From: Nonlabens dokdonensis
GTDB lineage: Bacteria; Bacteroidota; Bacteroidia; Flavobacteriales; Flavobacteriaceae
Assembly: GCF_002162835.1 (NCBI RefSeq)
Contig: NZ_MAAX01000025.1
Span: forward strand, 1-33,304
Length of the DNA stretch: 33,304 nt
Direction: 5' to 3'
This document shows positions 18,301 to 25,950 of the stretch, piece by piece; position 1 is the stretch's first letter, and every line of letters begins with the position of its first letter. A program made the translations under genes and the position numbers. The notes under the pieces were generated by a model, which ran no database searches, was not told the origin of the DNA, and saw only the letters and a list, made by a program, of their open reading frames with translations.

Positions 18301-19130
18301 AAACACAAGCACTAGCGATAGAGGCATTTATGGAAATCGATAACGACACAAAAACGGTGGAAGAATTGCAAGTATGGTTATTGAAAAAGAAAAGAACCAC
18401 ACAATGGAAATCTACAAAAGCTACTGCAGATGCTACTTATGCGTTGCTATTACAAAATGGCAACTGGACTGATGTTGAGGTGAAAAATCAAATCACTTGG
18501 GCAGGAAAAGAATTACCAGAAAACAAAATGAATGAGGTGAAAAAAGAAGCTGGAACTGGTTATTTTAAAATCTCGTTGAACAAAGAAGAGATTACTAAAA
18601 AACATGCGACCGTTGAGGTGAAGAATAGAGGAGAAGTAACTGGTTACGGTGGTTTGTACTGGCAGTATTTTGAGAACCTAGATAAAATTACCAGAGATGA
18701 TAATGGACCTTTATCAGTAAAAAAGAGGTTGTATAAGAAAGTGAGTAACAATTCTGGCGAAGAATTAAAAGAGATCACTTCTCAAGATGCATTGGAAATA
18801 GGTGATTTAGTTACGGTTAGAATTGAGATTAGAACCAAAACCGATATGGATTTTGTGCATTTAAAAGACATGCGCGCCAGTGGTTTTGAACCTGTAGATG
18901 TACTATCAGAATACAAATGGCAAGATGGATTAGGTTATTATCAAAGTACAAAAGATGTGGCGACACACTTCTTCTTTGATAACATTCCAAAAGGAACCTA
19001 TGTTTTTGAATACGAGGTAAGAGCAAATAATGCTGGTAATTTCTCTAACGGAATTACTAACATAGAAAGCATGTACGCACCAGAGTTTTCTAGTCATAGC
19101 GCTGGCGAGCGAATTTTTATTACAGAATAG
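12360..19130 (+). CDS. Giant alpha-2-macroglobulin-like protein with carboxypeptidase-regulatory, GldJ-like and SusC-plug insert
   Basis: About 2256 residues. I start at ATG 12360 (MKNILVLLLLFLAANF, a clear signal peptide) rather than the in-frame ATG 39 bp earlier, which would bury it. Order: helical N-terminal region (about 20-340); macroglobulin domains (YRPGQTVYFKG near 590, VEEYKRPRF near 690); an insert with a carboxypeptidase-regulatory-like domain (about 1204-1281), a GldJ-like segment (1325-1388) and a SusC plug signature (IYGSRAANG at 1442-1450); the A2M domain (LKETAFFLPEL near 1481); and the helical thioester domain with intact CAEQ (1709-1712). A2M proteins trap proteases or bind surfaces through the thioester. 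No TonB barrel follows the plug. Two palindrome copies encode AFAKA at 717-721 and 1913-1917. Fold is firm; cell location (outer-membrane associated or periplasmic) is inference. Confidence 0.88.
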   Translation: MKNILVLLLLFLAANFQMNAQDYYVKKWHQVEKLEVENKIEDAQKILNEIYQRAKRKKDDDQLVKTFLFRAKFDLIKEEDAQQKVLNELQELIDEAKFPKKNVYHTIYAKLLNDYVNQNRWKLQRLTAGATVDENDFTTWDIKKFYAVISKQYDLALKDRKRLGKTPVSEFNAILGARPLGRELRPTLLDLLSREALDFYKTGYHNITKPKEIYAITKENAFLSTQELQNLKRPAGDTIFSKYDVLQLYALLEQLHNSRNDAGAYASILLERLNYEKGFLERSEDLPKYTDYHQELLKTYEDKAVSTLVSYSLANYHYQLSLNKDKNNRQQDRDKAISIAKQATEKFPESYGAVQCTSLLSTIYQPNLNIQHQDNVIPNEPHRGVITYRNVDNVQIHYIKVPYDFNDRNLDRTTLFQQTLEKAQKENRIAFSKEINLRSSQDTYEHSYEYEVNGLPAGTYLVVFDNYKNDLKNSSGSLITISQLSVFKKVDNDQLTVQVLDKKTGQPLKGIELELSEFIGNRKNVAKTDHNGKATLSKPKSSEGDFQLIAKKGEDITVHQAFNNYYNVYDKDREDKMEVKAKLYLDRAIYRPGQTVYFKGIIVAKEGKKSFVVPYELFEITIRDANRKSVFETKLTTNEYGSFHGEFTLSKEVITGDFRIEIDRDYDSDFWDGIEDFDDGYYKNTFKVEEYKRPRFTAGFKEVKETYAMNDSVVVTAFAKALLGSNITDAEAHFKVTRSASLPWWKYSGYYSDEQIIVDSNELEGDFVTDSKGELEIKFKAVADSTLLAKNVHPIYNYRIEVEVTDVNGETRTAATTVRVGKQTIEITSIVPQTLTVENNEVKVAVRNLNGQLVTAEVEVQIRQLKTPDHIVIPSNLKEAEFHQSNDTAYRNKFPYAELRESEKSGDYKTAPILFKKRLTVDSLTTIKLPITKNWDNGNYVIYTKAIEKGKGKSLEIEKDYVEEINKVDVWANQELPITPKIISHNVEVEDNIATVNFHTSMDGIYLNLLTYDAKGILSDKTIFLPRGKTTLKYDLQKADENWMKFYYSVQKENKFYTSRFQAEGDQEAFSIYKIETNSFRNKLYPGAEEEWSFIIKDQDNKRMNAEVLASMYDKSLDEFTTKNWSRFSFSNNYNNFYPNIFRSTTYLSIKYANLNIINPWIDMPRFNYDQIRYYGLDFNLNTYRYENYLRKLRKKFEPIQPIEGYVTGRILGPDGDEIIGATIQIKGTSIFTTSDFDGIYRIKAGFNDHLIISYTGYDAEIIKVDNQKVISLNLKNSLGEVVVMGYRTMNRLDPNQAKVIEDYEADDDQDGVPNYLPRNGNGIDDKFNDFNTYRGNAYRNNESIAYETLSNGKLIARMYPRDASSEDETYLRTNFDSNDNRNYRDGDIESLLKNLPGVAMNNEITFYVLDGTVITVEEFKNLDGSQIVEVAYLNSTNATSIYGSRAANGAIIISTKEGVSANDLVLQEMALNNVQIRKNLKETAFFLPELKTDEKGNLKFSFTSPEMLTQWKLRLFAHNKKAETAYLEKLVVTQKELSLVPNAPRFLRETDTIRFSTKIANLSDAKIEGIATLKLFDALTMQPIDQELQNTNALQNFTAEKGGNASVNWTFVIPVGTQAVTYRVIAKAGQFSDGEENTLPVLTNRMLVTESRSLWVRAGETESVTMDKLANHTSATLENHQMTFEYTSNPSWYAIKSLPYLMEYEHECAEQTFSRYYANAMAAHILNSSPKVKEVFDSWAANGTNKSKLEQNEELKSVILAHTPWLRDAQTEAQKQQRLATLFDLDKTAREKKKTLAKLEEKQSSSGGFPWFSGGNTNEYITRHIAAGIGHLNKLGVNDEDRPQTDRIYKNAIAAVDRAWVKRFNDYLKRNKNLKKYNFGASYWHYQYARSFEKSVLDQKTDKVLEDFEKVAFAKAEKEFASKPLYTQLLMAIALHRNGEKKTAAKILEGLRQTAVVSKENGMYWKENTNSWYWYSSDIETQALAIEAFMEIDNDTKTVEELQVWLLKKKRTTQWKSTKATADATYALLLQNGNWTDVEVKNQITWAGKELPENKMNEVKKEAGTGYFKISLNKEEITKKHATVEVKNRGEVTGYGGLYWQYFENLDKITRDDNGPLSVKKRLYKKVSNNSGEELKEITSQDALEIGDLVTVRIEIRTKTDMDFVHLKDMRASGFEPVDVLSEYKWQDGLGYYQSTKDVATHFFFDNIPKGTYVFEYEVRANNAGNFSNGITNIESMYAPEFSSHSAGERIFITE
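14507..14522. repeat. Palindrome copy 4, in the A2M-like gene
   Basis: 16-bp form, encodes AFAKA (717-721) in a macroglobulin domain. TTAC flanks it on both sides in the same orientation. Confidence 0.9.
16332..16523 (+). other. GldJ-like segment inside the A2M-like protein
   Basis: Residues 1325-1388 of the A2M-like protein align with residues 374-454 of GldJ (31802-32044, minus strand). Exact shared blocks include FNDFN, YRGN, TLSNGKLIAR, ETYLRTNFD, DNR and RDGD; by eye about two thirds of the 64 residues are identical. GldJ has about 17 extra residues, mostly between YRGN and TLSNG. A DDDQDGVPNY stretch just before it resembles a thrombospondin-3-like calcium-binding loop. Confidence 0.85.
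18096..18109. repeat. Palindrome copy 5, in the A2M-like gene
   Basis: 14-bp core, encodes AFAKA (1913-1917) in the helical thioester domain. Confidence 0.9.
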
Positions 19131-19255
19131 GCGAGCTTTAAAACTCATTTTCATAGGTGTGAAATTATGGTGATTATCTGTTTATTTAAGAGTAGATAAC
19201 ATTAACCTATTCTTAAATCAAGTCTATTGTGATACCTATGTAGTAAATTAGCTCT

Positions 19256-20197
19256 GTGAATAAGGAGCAAACATATCAACTACACACTTCTAATAGTTTT
19301 AAGGCATTACTCATAAAAGCTTTAAGTCTTTTTTCTAGTGTCCGATTGTATAATGTTGTTTTAGTCGCATTTGCACAATTGCTAGCTGCGATCTTTATAA
19401 TCGCACCAGAGCTTTCTGTAAAGTCTATTCTACTGGATTACCGGCTGTGGATGATAATTTTTGCTACTAGTGCTGCAATTGCTGGTGGTTATATTATCAA
19501 CAACTTTTATGATCGAGAAAAAGATCTGATTAATAGGCCCCAAAAAACATTATTAGAAAACAAAATAAGCAGGTCTACTTTGTGGTCAGTATATTTTACT
19601 GTAAATGGTATTGCTTTTATTTTGGGAAGTATAGTTTCATGGAGAGCTGGATTATTTTTTGCGTTCTATATTTTTGCTATGTGGTTTTATTCCCATAAGC
19701 TTAAAAGAGTTCTATTTTTAGGTAATTTGATGGCTGCACTTCTTGCGGTGACTCCGTTTTTTGTTTTGTTTATGTATTACAAAAACTTCTACCCAGTGAT
19801 TCTAGTTCATGGAGGTTTCTTATTTCTAATTTTAGGGATGAGAGAGTTAGTTAAGGATTTAGAGAACCTTAGAGGTGACCTCGCGCAGAATTACAAGACC
19901 ATTCCAGTAGTTATGGGAGAAAAAGTAAGTAAACAGTTTTATACGTTTCTTACGTTTTTAACGATCATACCTATAACGGTTCTCATCGCATACTTTGAAA
20001 TAGGTTTTATGCAGTATTATTTTACACTCATTACAGGAGCATTACTGGTTTGTATGCCATTAATCTGGTCTTCTAGACGTAAAAGAGAGTATTTACTTAT
20101 CCATTTTATACTTAAAGTTATAATAGGTGCAGGAGTTTTTTCTATTCTATTAATTGACTTGCCTGCGATTATAGATCGTTTGCAAACCTTATTTTAA
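19256..20197 (+). CDS. UbiA-family prenyltransferase (geranylgeranylglycerol-phosphate geranylgeranyltransferase-like)
   Basis: A 313-residue integral membrane protein with about eight or nine membrane segments. First Asp-rich motif N82-NFY-D86-REK-D90 and second motif D201-LENLRG-D208 bind prenyl diphosphate through magnesium in UbiA enzymes. Bacteroidota members are usually named after the archaeal lipid enzyme, but the true acceptor is not established by sequence. The start is GTG at 19256; a TAA lies 12 bp upstream in frame and no ATG occurs before residue 66, so GTG is the only sensible choice. It is five bp before the nitrilase gene and in the same row as a GHMP kinase, which suggests isoprenoid metabolism. 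Confidence 0.82.
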   Translation: MNKEQTYQLHTSNSFKALLIKALSLFSSVRLYNVVLVAFAQLLAAIFIIAPELSVKSILLDYRLWMIIFATSAAIAGGYIINNFYDREKDLINRPQKTLLENKISRSTLWSVYFTVNGIAFILGSIVSWRAGLFFAFYIFAMWFYSHKLKRVLFLGNLMAALLAVTPFFVLFMYYKNFYPVILVHGGFLFLILGMRELVKDLENLRGDLAQNYKTIPVVMGEKVSKQFYTFLTFLTIIPITVLIAYFEIGFMQYYFTLITGALLVCMPLIWSSRRKREYLLIHFILKVIIGAGVFSILLIDLPAIIDRLQTLF

Positions 20198-20202
20198 AAT
20201 TT

Positions 20203-21153
20203 ATGAATTCCCATATAAAAGTTGCTCTCGCTCAAATCTCACCAGTGTGGTTAGATAAAAAATCAACCTTAGAAAAGATTCTCTCCACTTTAGAAGAAGC
20301 TGTTAAAGAAAATGCTGAGTTGGTTGTTTTTGGAGAAGGATTGCTGCCCGGTTATCCGTTTTGGTTGGGACTGATGGATGGTGCTGCATGGAATAAAAAA
20401 GAGGTAAAAGAACTGCACAGGCAATATGTCTTGAACGCTGTTTGTATAGAAAAAGGAGAGCTGGATGCCGTTTGCGCTTTCGCGAAAGCGAAACAAATAT
20501 CCATCTATTTAGGAATTATAGAACGACCTGAAGATCGTGGTGGACATAGTGTGTATGCTAGTATGGTTTACATAGATCAACAAGGAATCATTCAAAGTGT
20601 ACACCGTAAATTACAGCCTACGTATGACGAGCGTCTTACCTGGTCGCCAGGTGATGGAAATGGGCTGGTGACTCACAAATTAAAAGATTTTACGGTGAGT
20701 GGTCTCAACTGTTGGGAAAACTGGATGCCATTACCTCGTGCTGCCATGTATGCTCAAGGAACTAATTTGCACGTAGCCTGCTGGCCAGGAAGTGACCATA
20801 ACACTAAAGATATAACGAGATTTATAGCTCGTGAAGGTCGTTGTTATGTGCTGTCTGTATCCTCAACGATGTTTAAAGCCGATTTCCCAAAGGATACGAT
20901 TCATATTGATCAAATACTAGAAAATGCGCCTGAGGTACTAGCAAATGGTGGTAGTTGCATCGCTGGTCCTGACGGAGAATGGATTATAGAGCCACAAATA
21001 GGTAAAGAGGAAGTGATCTATGCGACTCTGGATTTTAAAAGAGTATTAGAAGAGAAGCAAAACTTTGACGTGGTAGGTCATTATTCTCGACCAGACGTCA
21101 CGCAATTGCATGTGAATAGAGAACGACAAACTACTGTAAAATTTAGCGAATAA
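20203..21153 (+). CDS. Nitrilase-family carbon-nitrogen hydrolase
   Basis: A 316-residue enzyme with the full nitrilase triad: E45 (VFGEGLLPGYPFW), K136 (HRKLQPTYDERL) and C170 (GLNCWENWMP), plus the second conserved Glu E143. The CWEN context and length match true nitrilases (nitrile to carboxylic acid and ammonia) better than amidases such as ramA/NIT2-type, but the substrate cannot be read from sequence. No signal peptide, so cytoplasmic. A palindrome copy encodes AFAKA (92-96). It sits between a prenyltransferase and a GHMP kinase with 5 and 15 bp gaps, so it is probably cotranscribed with isoprenoid genes although no biochemical link is obvious. Confidence 0.88.
   Translation: MNSHIKVALAQISPVWLDKKSTLEKILSTLEEAVKENAELVVFGEGLLPGYPFWLGLMDGAAWNKKEVKELHRQYVLNAVCIEKGELDAVCAFAKAKQISIYLGIIERPEDRGGHSVYASMVYIDQQGIIQSVHRKLQPTYDERLTWSPGDGNGLVTHKLKDFTVSGLNCWENWMPLPRAAMYAQGTNLHVACWPGSDHNTKDITRFIAREGRCYVLSVSSTMFKADFPKDTIHIDQILENAPEVLANGGSCIAGPDGEWIIEPQIGKEEVIYATLDFKRVLEEKQNFDVVGHYSRPDVTQLHVNRERQTTVKFSE
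20475..20490. repeat. Palindrome copy 6, in the nitrilase gene
   Basis: 16-bp form, encodes AFAKA (92-96), in a helix of the nitrilase fold. Confidence 0.9.
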
Positions 21154-21168
21154 TATCTGTTGAATACC

Positions 21169-22092
21169 ATGGCAACCAAAAAGACCAAAAAATATACTGC
21201 GCACGGTAAATTTTTAATTACCGGAGAATATGCCGTCTTAGATAATGTGCCTGCACTGGCAGTACCTTTAAAATTGAATCAGTACTTAGAAATCACCGAT
21301 CGTGATGATCAAGAAATCACTTGGAAAAGTTATAATAGTGATGGAGAATTGTGGTATCAGGTAATTACAAATGTGCATGACCTGTATTCCGATTGTATTA
21401 ATTGTGATAACCCTATTACTTTTAAATTAAGTGAAATTTTAAATACTGCGCTGCATTTAACTTCTAATAAGTCTTTAAGAGGTTTTGATGCGGTGACTAC
21501 TTTAGACTTTGATAGAAAATCAGGTATGGGAACGAGTTCTACATTAATATCCTGTATAGCTCAATGGCTAGGTTGTGATCCTTATCAATTACAATTTAAG
21601 TGTTTTGGAGGTAGTGGTTATGATATTGCTTGTGCTACAGCTCAAAAATCTATTATTTATAATTATAACAATGAAGAGCCGTTTTTTAAAGAGGTATATT
21701 TTAATCCTGCGATAAAAGAAAAACTGTTTTTTGTTTACTTAAATAGAAAACAAAACAGCCGAGATTCTATTGCAAAATTTGATAAGGGACTTTTAACGTC
21801 ATCCTATAGAGAAGAATTAAGTAATATGCCTAATGCCTTTCTAGAAGCCTCAAATGATTTATTAATGTTTGAACAGTGCATCACACGTCATGAAGAGATC
21901 ATCTCTGCAGTGGTAGGAATAGCACCTATTAAGCAGCAGCTTTTTGATGATTATCAAGGAGCAATAAAATCTTTAGGCGGTTGGGGCGGCGATTTTGTTT
22001 TGGCTACTGGTGGACTTGAGCATCGTAAATATTTCAAGAATAAAGGATATAAGATTATTCTTGAGTGGGATGATGCCGTCTTAAGTTATTAG
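21169..22092 (+). CDS. GYDIA-family GHMP kinase (mevalonate-kinase-like)
   Basis: About 307 residues from ATG 21169; an in-frame TTG nine bases earlier is possible but ATG gives the usual MATKK start. GHMP kinase features: GKFLITGEYAVLD near the N-terminus (13-25), the glycine-rich ATP loop as KSGMGTSS (117-124), and the family-naming GYDIA at 150-154 in GGSGYDIA. These kinases phosphorylate small alcohols or phosphorylated intermediates; in Bacteroidota this group often lies near mevalonate-pathway genes, so a role as mevalonate or phosphomevalonate kinase is plausible but unproven. It is the last gene of the trio and ends at a bidirectional terminator. Confidence 0.86.
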   Translation: MATKKTKKYTAHGKFLITGEYAVLDNVPALAVPLKLNQYLEITDRDDQEITWKSYNSDGELWYQVITNVHDLYSDCINCDNPITFKLSEILNTALHLTSNKSLRGFDAVTTLDFDRKSGMGTSSTLISCIAQWLGCDPYQLQFKCFGGSGYDIACATAQKSIIYNYNNEEPFFKEVYFNPAIKEKLFFVYLNRKQNSRDSIAKFDKGLLTSSYREELSNMPNAFLEASNDLLMFEQCITRHEEIISAVVGIAPIKQQLFDDYQGAIKSLGGWGGDFVLATGGLEHRKYFKNKGYKIILEWDDAVLSY

Positions 22093-22114
22093 TAAGTATT
22101 ATAAAACAAGAAAC

Positions 22115-22144
22115 AAAAACGCCACTCAGTCGAGTGGCGTTTTT
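22115..22144. terminator. Bidirectional intrinsic terminator
   Basis: ACGCCACTC pairs with GAGTGGCGT around a four-base loop, with A5 before and T5 after. It lies between the convergent GHMP kinase and ppiD genes and can serve both. Confidence 0.92.
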
Positions 22145-22167
22145 AATTTATTGATATATCCTACAGA

Positions 22168-24279
22168 TTAATAGAATACAGCTCTATTATCTTCTATCTC
22201 AACAGATTTTTTCAATGCTTCTACTAATTTAGAAGTAGATTGATTTGCTGCCTGTGTAGCGATTGTATTTGCATTTGAAGTATAGTTTTGTAAGTCTGGT
22301 GCTGTCTCTATAGCAGTTACTTTAATTACAAAAACACCATTATCTCCAGCAATAGGCTTTGAAGTAGCGCCTTGATCAAGACCAAATGCAGTACCTACTA
22401 CTAGAGGCTCTTCACCTACACCTGGAATAGTTGGGTTCTTACGGTTTACACTAGCTGCAGTTTTCATAGCTTGACCTTGGTTATTTGCTATTTCAGAAAC
22501 TTCGCTAGCAATGATCTTATCCATAATCAGCTTTGCTTTTTTCTCCTTTCTTAAGATAGGAGCAACTTTTGCACTAGCTTCTTCACTGGACATGTTACCA
22601 GCAGCACTCTTTTTATTAAGTTTTACTACTACATAACCTCTAGAAGTTTCAAAGCGTTCAATGTCTCCTTCAGACCTATCTTCATTAAATGCCCACTGAA
22701 TGATTCTTCTGTTCTTACCTATTGTAGGTAATGTCTCATCAAGAGGTTTTAAATTATTTACTGGAGTAGAGGTAATACCATTTTCTTTTGCAAGAGCAAC
22801 AAAGTCTCCGTCTTTTGCTGCTTTCTGGAACTTCACTGTTTTAGTAAACAATTCTTTTCCTGTCTTTTTAGAAGCGATTACTTTTTTTGCAACTGTTGCC
22901 AGCTTGATAGCATCTTTAGGTGCAGCAACTTCATCAATTCTTATAATGTGGTAACCGAAAGCAGACTCTGCAATACCTACGGTACCTTCTTCATTTTCAT
23001 ATAGAAATTTAGTAAATCCTGCTGCGTAATTTCTTGCATTACCTGAATAAACTACCCAACCGATGTCTTGACCGTTTGCTACCTCTTTGTTTTCTTTAAA
23101 ATATTCAAACTTAGAATCAAATTTGCTCTTGCTTTGACCTATTAAATTAAAGATACTGTCTGCAGTTTTCTTTGCTGCTTCTTTGTTTCTAGTAATGCTT
23201 GGGTCAGCTCTTTGAGCACCTTGATAGGCAATTAAGATATGTCTATTATTTACACTATCATTAATAACCTTTTTATCTTCAACAAGAGATAATTTCATGT
23301 ATTCACCATCTTCATATGGGCCGAATGTGCTTCCTTCTTCCACATTTGCTACGGCTTTTGCAGCAGCTGGAAGATTTGAAACCATTACATAGCGATTATC
23401 ATAAGGTAAATCACTGTTTTGTGCTACATAAGCATTTAAGTCTTCAGCTTCTGTTATTGCAGGAACTGTATAGTCTTTTTTAGTATTTAAGTTACGCAAA
23501 GTTTGCTCACTTAATAATTTGCTCAAGTCTGATTTATAAGAATCTTTATCTTCTTGAGAAGCTTTATCTTCAAAAAGTACAAACTCAATATTTCTCTGAG
23601 CCTCAACTTTAAATTGATTTTTATGTTTATTTACATAATCGCTTATTTCTGAAGAGGTAACTTCTACTAGACTATCTGCAATTGTCGTATATGGAATATT
23701 TACATAAGAAAATGTACGGTTATCATTTTCCATTCTATATTCCATCTCACCATCTGCATTTGTTGCAATTAGTCCAGACTTCAATAGGTTAAAAAACTGT
23801 TCTTGCTGTGCGTTTGTAGCAGTACCAGTAATAAAATCATTCCATCCTGCGCCATTAACTTGCTGGATGTTTTGTACAAATGATTTAAATTGAGACTCAT
23901 TGAAAGACCCATCTTCATTTTGAAATTGAGGATTACTCTTGTAGTTTGCTTTTACAAGCTCTGCAACTTTTTCATCAGTAACCTTAATTCCTGCCGCTTC
24001 TATTTGTTGAGCTAGTACCGCATTACGTACTTCTTGATCCCATACAGAATTTACTGCCTGAATTTGAGAAAAATTTGCGCCTCTGTTTTGAGATGCGTTT
24101 TCAACTTTTCTTGCAAAACTCTCACGATCAATTTCAGTATCACCTATATAGCCTACTGCATCGTCTTGTTTTTGTCCGTTTGAGGTGAGTACACCTTGAA
24201 TAATGAAAGCAAATAATGCTAGCGCAATTACTAGAATCAAAATAACTCCTTGATTTCTAATTTTACCTAATACCGCCAT
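22168..24279 (-). CDS. ppiD: Membrane-anchored periplasmic peptidyl-prolyl isomerase, PpiD/SurA type
   Basis: A 703-residue chaperone with a short cytoplasmic N-terminus, one membrane anchor (about 12-30), a SurA_N-like chaperone region (about 40-240), a parvulin PPIC domain (about 340-450, from NNRHILIAYQG to GYHIIRIDE) and a second parvulin-like C-terminal part. This matches PpiD, which helps fold exported proteins at the inner membrane. It lies 205 bp downstream of the CorC gene, with the intergenic palindrome copy between, so it probably has its own promoter. The window shows no clear -7 box; CGAAAATA near 24309 is a one-mismatch candidate. Confidence 0.9.
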   Translation of the reverse strand: MAVLGKIRNQGVILILVIALALFAFIIQGVLTSNGQKQDDAVGYIGDTEIDRESFARKVENASQNRGANFSQIQAVNSVWDQEVRNAVLAQQIEAAGIKVTDEKVAELVKANYKSNPQFQNEDGSFNESQFKSFVQNIQQVNGAGWNDFITGTATNAQQEQFFNLLKSGLIATNADGEMEYRMENDNRTFSYVNIPYTTIADSLVEVTSSEISDYVNKHKNQFKVEAQRNIEFVLFEDKASQEDKDSYKSDLSKLLSEQTLRNLNTKKDYTVPAITEAEDLNAYVAQNSDLPYDNRYVMVSNLPAAAKAVANVEEGSTFGPYEDGEYMKLSLVEDKKVINDSVNNRHILIAYQGAQRADPSITRNKEAAKKTADSIFNLIGQSKSKFDSKFEYFKENKEVANGQDIGWVVYSGNARNYAAGFTKFLYENEEGTVGIAESAFGYHIIRIDEVAAPKDAIKLATVAKKVIASKKTGKELFTKTVKFQKAAKDGDFVALAKENGITSTPVNNLKPLDETLPTIGKNRRIIQWAFNEDRSEGDIERFETSRGYVVVKLNKKSAAGNMSSEEASAKVAPILRKEKKAKLIMDKIIASEVSEIANNQGQAMKTAASVNRKNPTIPGVGEEPLVVGTAFGLDQGATSKPIAGDNGVFVIKVTAIETAPDLQNYTSNANTIATQAANQSTSKLVEALKKSVEIEDNRAVFY

Positions 24280-24407
24280 TGTAATTTATTTATTTTTTTG
24301 ATGAGGGCGAAAATAGTGTTTTCCACCTAATTAATAAAGCATACTAGCTCTTTATACACTCATATGAATCATTATTTTTATAGGAATAGAGAGGCTGGTG
24401 TTGATCT

Positions 24408-24423
24408 CGCTTTCGCGAAAGCG
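24408..24423. repeat. Palindrome copy 7, intergenic between corC and ppiD
   Basis: 16-bp form and the only copy outside a recognised gene. It lies in a 205-bp spacer (24280-24484) that otherwise shows no feature. Confidence 0.9.
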
Positions 24424-24484
24424 GAATCGCAAAAAGAATTTTAAAGATATTTAAGTGATATAAATACTTATCCAACTACCTAAA

Positions 24485-25756
24485 TCATTCTGGATCACCT
24501 ACGGTAAGATGAACTAGATCGATTTTATTATCTGATTTTTCAAGTATTTTATAACTGTTACCATCGATAATAACTACGTCTCCTTCTTCTGGGATACCAG
24601 CAGTCTCGTTTACAATTAAACCACCTAAAGTTTCATATTGATCGCTTTCGGGAAGGTTAAGATTGTAGTTTTCATTTATTTGATCTACCTCTAAACGAGC
24701 ACTGAGTTTATACTCATTTTCATTAATCTGATGATCGATCAATAGATCTGAATCATGCTCGTCTTCAATTTCTCCAAAAAGTTCTTCTATGATGTCTTCT
24801 ACAGTTATAAGACCACTTGTCCCGCCATATTCATCAAGAACTATTGCTATGCTTTTATGACGCTTGATAAGTAAACTTAGCACATCTTTAGCAAGCATGG
24901 TTTCTGGGACGTTAATTACATTGCGTTTTATTTTTTCAATGCTTTCTGGAGATTTAAATAGATCAAAACTATGTACATATCCTATAATGTCATCTATAGT
25001 ATCTTCATGGATTAAAATTTTTGATAATCCAGTTGAGACAAATTTTTTATTGAGTTCCTTAACGTTTGTATCTTGATGCACTGCGATCATTTCAGTCCTA
25101 GGAACCATAACTTCACGAGCTTTAAGACCACCGAAGTCTAATGCGTTTTGAAAGATCTGTATTTCAGTATCTATATCTTCTTTGATCTCCACACTTTCCA
25201 TTTGCTCTGTAATATAATTACCTAATTCTAGCTTAGAAAAGCTCAATTGTAACGAGTCACCGCTTGATTTAAAAAACGTTTTCAAGATAAAATCTGAAAT
25301 CATTATGCAAAATAGCGAGATGGGCCAGAAGAGTAGGTAAAAGATATATGCAGGGATAGCAAAGAATTTCAATAATTCATTTGAGTAAATCTGAAAAAAT
25401 ACTTTAGGTAAAAACTCTGCAGTTAAAAGAATGATTAAGGTTGTAAATGCGGTCTGTACTAACAGGCTATTTAATATCTCAGCATAGTCTGGAAACGACT
25501 GTATTAAAAATGTGGACATTAAAGTTTCCATTGCAAAACCATAAACAACTAGCGAGATGCTGTTACCTATAAGCATGGTTATAATGAACTTAGATGGACG
25601 TGCGGTAAGGTTGCGTAGTACACGACCTATAAGATCATTCTGTCGTTTTTCTAATTCTATATGAATCTTGTTAGAAGAAACATAAGCGATTTCCATGCCC
25701 GAAAAAAATGCACTGAGCACGAGCATCGTAATGATAATAAGAATTTGAATTAGCAT
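24485..25756 (-). CDS. CNNM/CorC-type membrane protein (DUF21, CBS pair, CorC_HlyC domain)
   Basis: A 423-residue protein: four hydrophobic segments of a CNNM/DUF21 domain (about 1-165), a CBS pair (about 210-330, opening with VMVPRTEM 216-223, later DEYGGTSGLITVEDIIEE), and a CorC_HlyC domain at the C-terminus. The family is linked to magnesium/cobalt efflux and is often misnamed hemolysin. The gliding protein GldE has the same architecture, but GldE normally neighbours gldD, absent here, so I do not use that name. It starts two bases after the small membrane protein's stop and is the last gene of the coaX-lptC operon. Confidence 0.87.
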   Translation of the reverse strand: MLIQILIIITMLVLSAFFSGMEIAYVSSNKIHIELEKRQNDLIGRVLRNLTARPSKFIITMLIGNSISLVVYGFAMETLMSTFLIQSFPDYAEILNSLLVQTAFTTLIILLTAEFLPKVFFQIYSNELLKFFAIPAYIFYLLFWPISLFCIMISDFILKTFFKSSGDSLQLSFSKLELGNYITEQMESVEIKEDIDTEIQIFQNALDFGGLKAREVMVPRTEMIAVHQDTNVKELNKKFVSTGLSKILIHEDTIDDIIGYVHSFDLFKSPESIEKIKRNVINVPETMLAKDVLSLLIKRHKSIAIVLDEYGGTSGLITVEDIIEELFGEIEDEHDSDLLIDHQINENEYKLSARLEVDQINENYNLNLPESDQYETLGGLIVNETAGIPEEGDVVIIDGNSYKILEKSDNKIDLVHLTVGDPE

Positions 25757-25758
25757 TT

Positions 25759-25950
25759 TTATTTATTGCGTTCTTCAAATCTACGACGAAATCGCCTTTT
25801 AAAGAAAAACATAAATACGGCAACCACTGCCATTCCAAATAGGAGGTAAGCTTGATTAGGGTTAATGCCTAGCTCGTAGAAGCCAGTAATTACAAAAACT
25901 ACGGCAAAAATTAAATAGGCGTATTCGAAGTATTTGAAAAATTTGCTCAT
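25759..25950 (-). CDS. Small two-helix membrane protein, function unknown
   Basis: 63 residues: MSKFFKYFEYAY start, two membrane segments (about 10-27 and 33-50) and a basic tail rich in Arg (FKRRFRRRFEERNK). The start overlaps the lptC stop by four bases (ATGA) and the CorC gene starts two bases after its stop, so it is surely translated as part of the operon. I recognise no family; the position between lptC and corC makes an envelope role likely (inference). Confidence 0.8.
   Translation of the reverse strand: MSKFFKYFEYAYLIFAVVFVITGFYELGINPNQAYLLFGMAVVAVFMFFFKRRFRRRFEERNK

Noticed and set aside
19174-19199. TTATCT...AGATAA inverted repeat after the A2M-like gene
   Set aside because: Six AT-rich pairs with a long loop and no T run; not a convincing terminator.
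24364-24444. A 26-codon plus-strand ORF in the corC-ppiD spacer that reads the palindrome as AFAKA
   Set aside because: Very short, no promoter box or start signal, no recognisable product; the frame agreement with other copies may be chance. Kept as a possible remnant only.
24485-25756. Naming the CorC-type gene gldE
   Set aside because: GldE has the same domains, but gldD and the usual gldD-gldE-ssb neighbours are absent here; the general CNNM/CorC name is safer.
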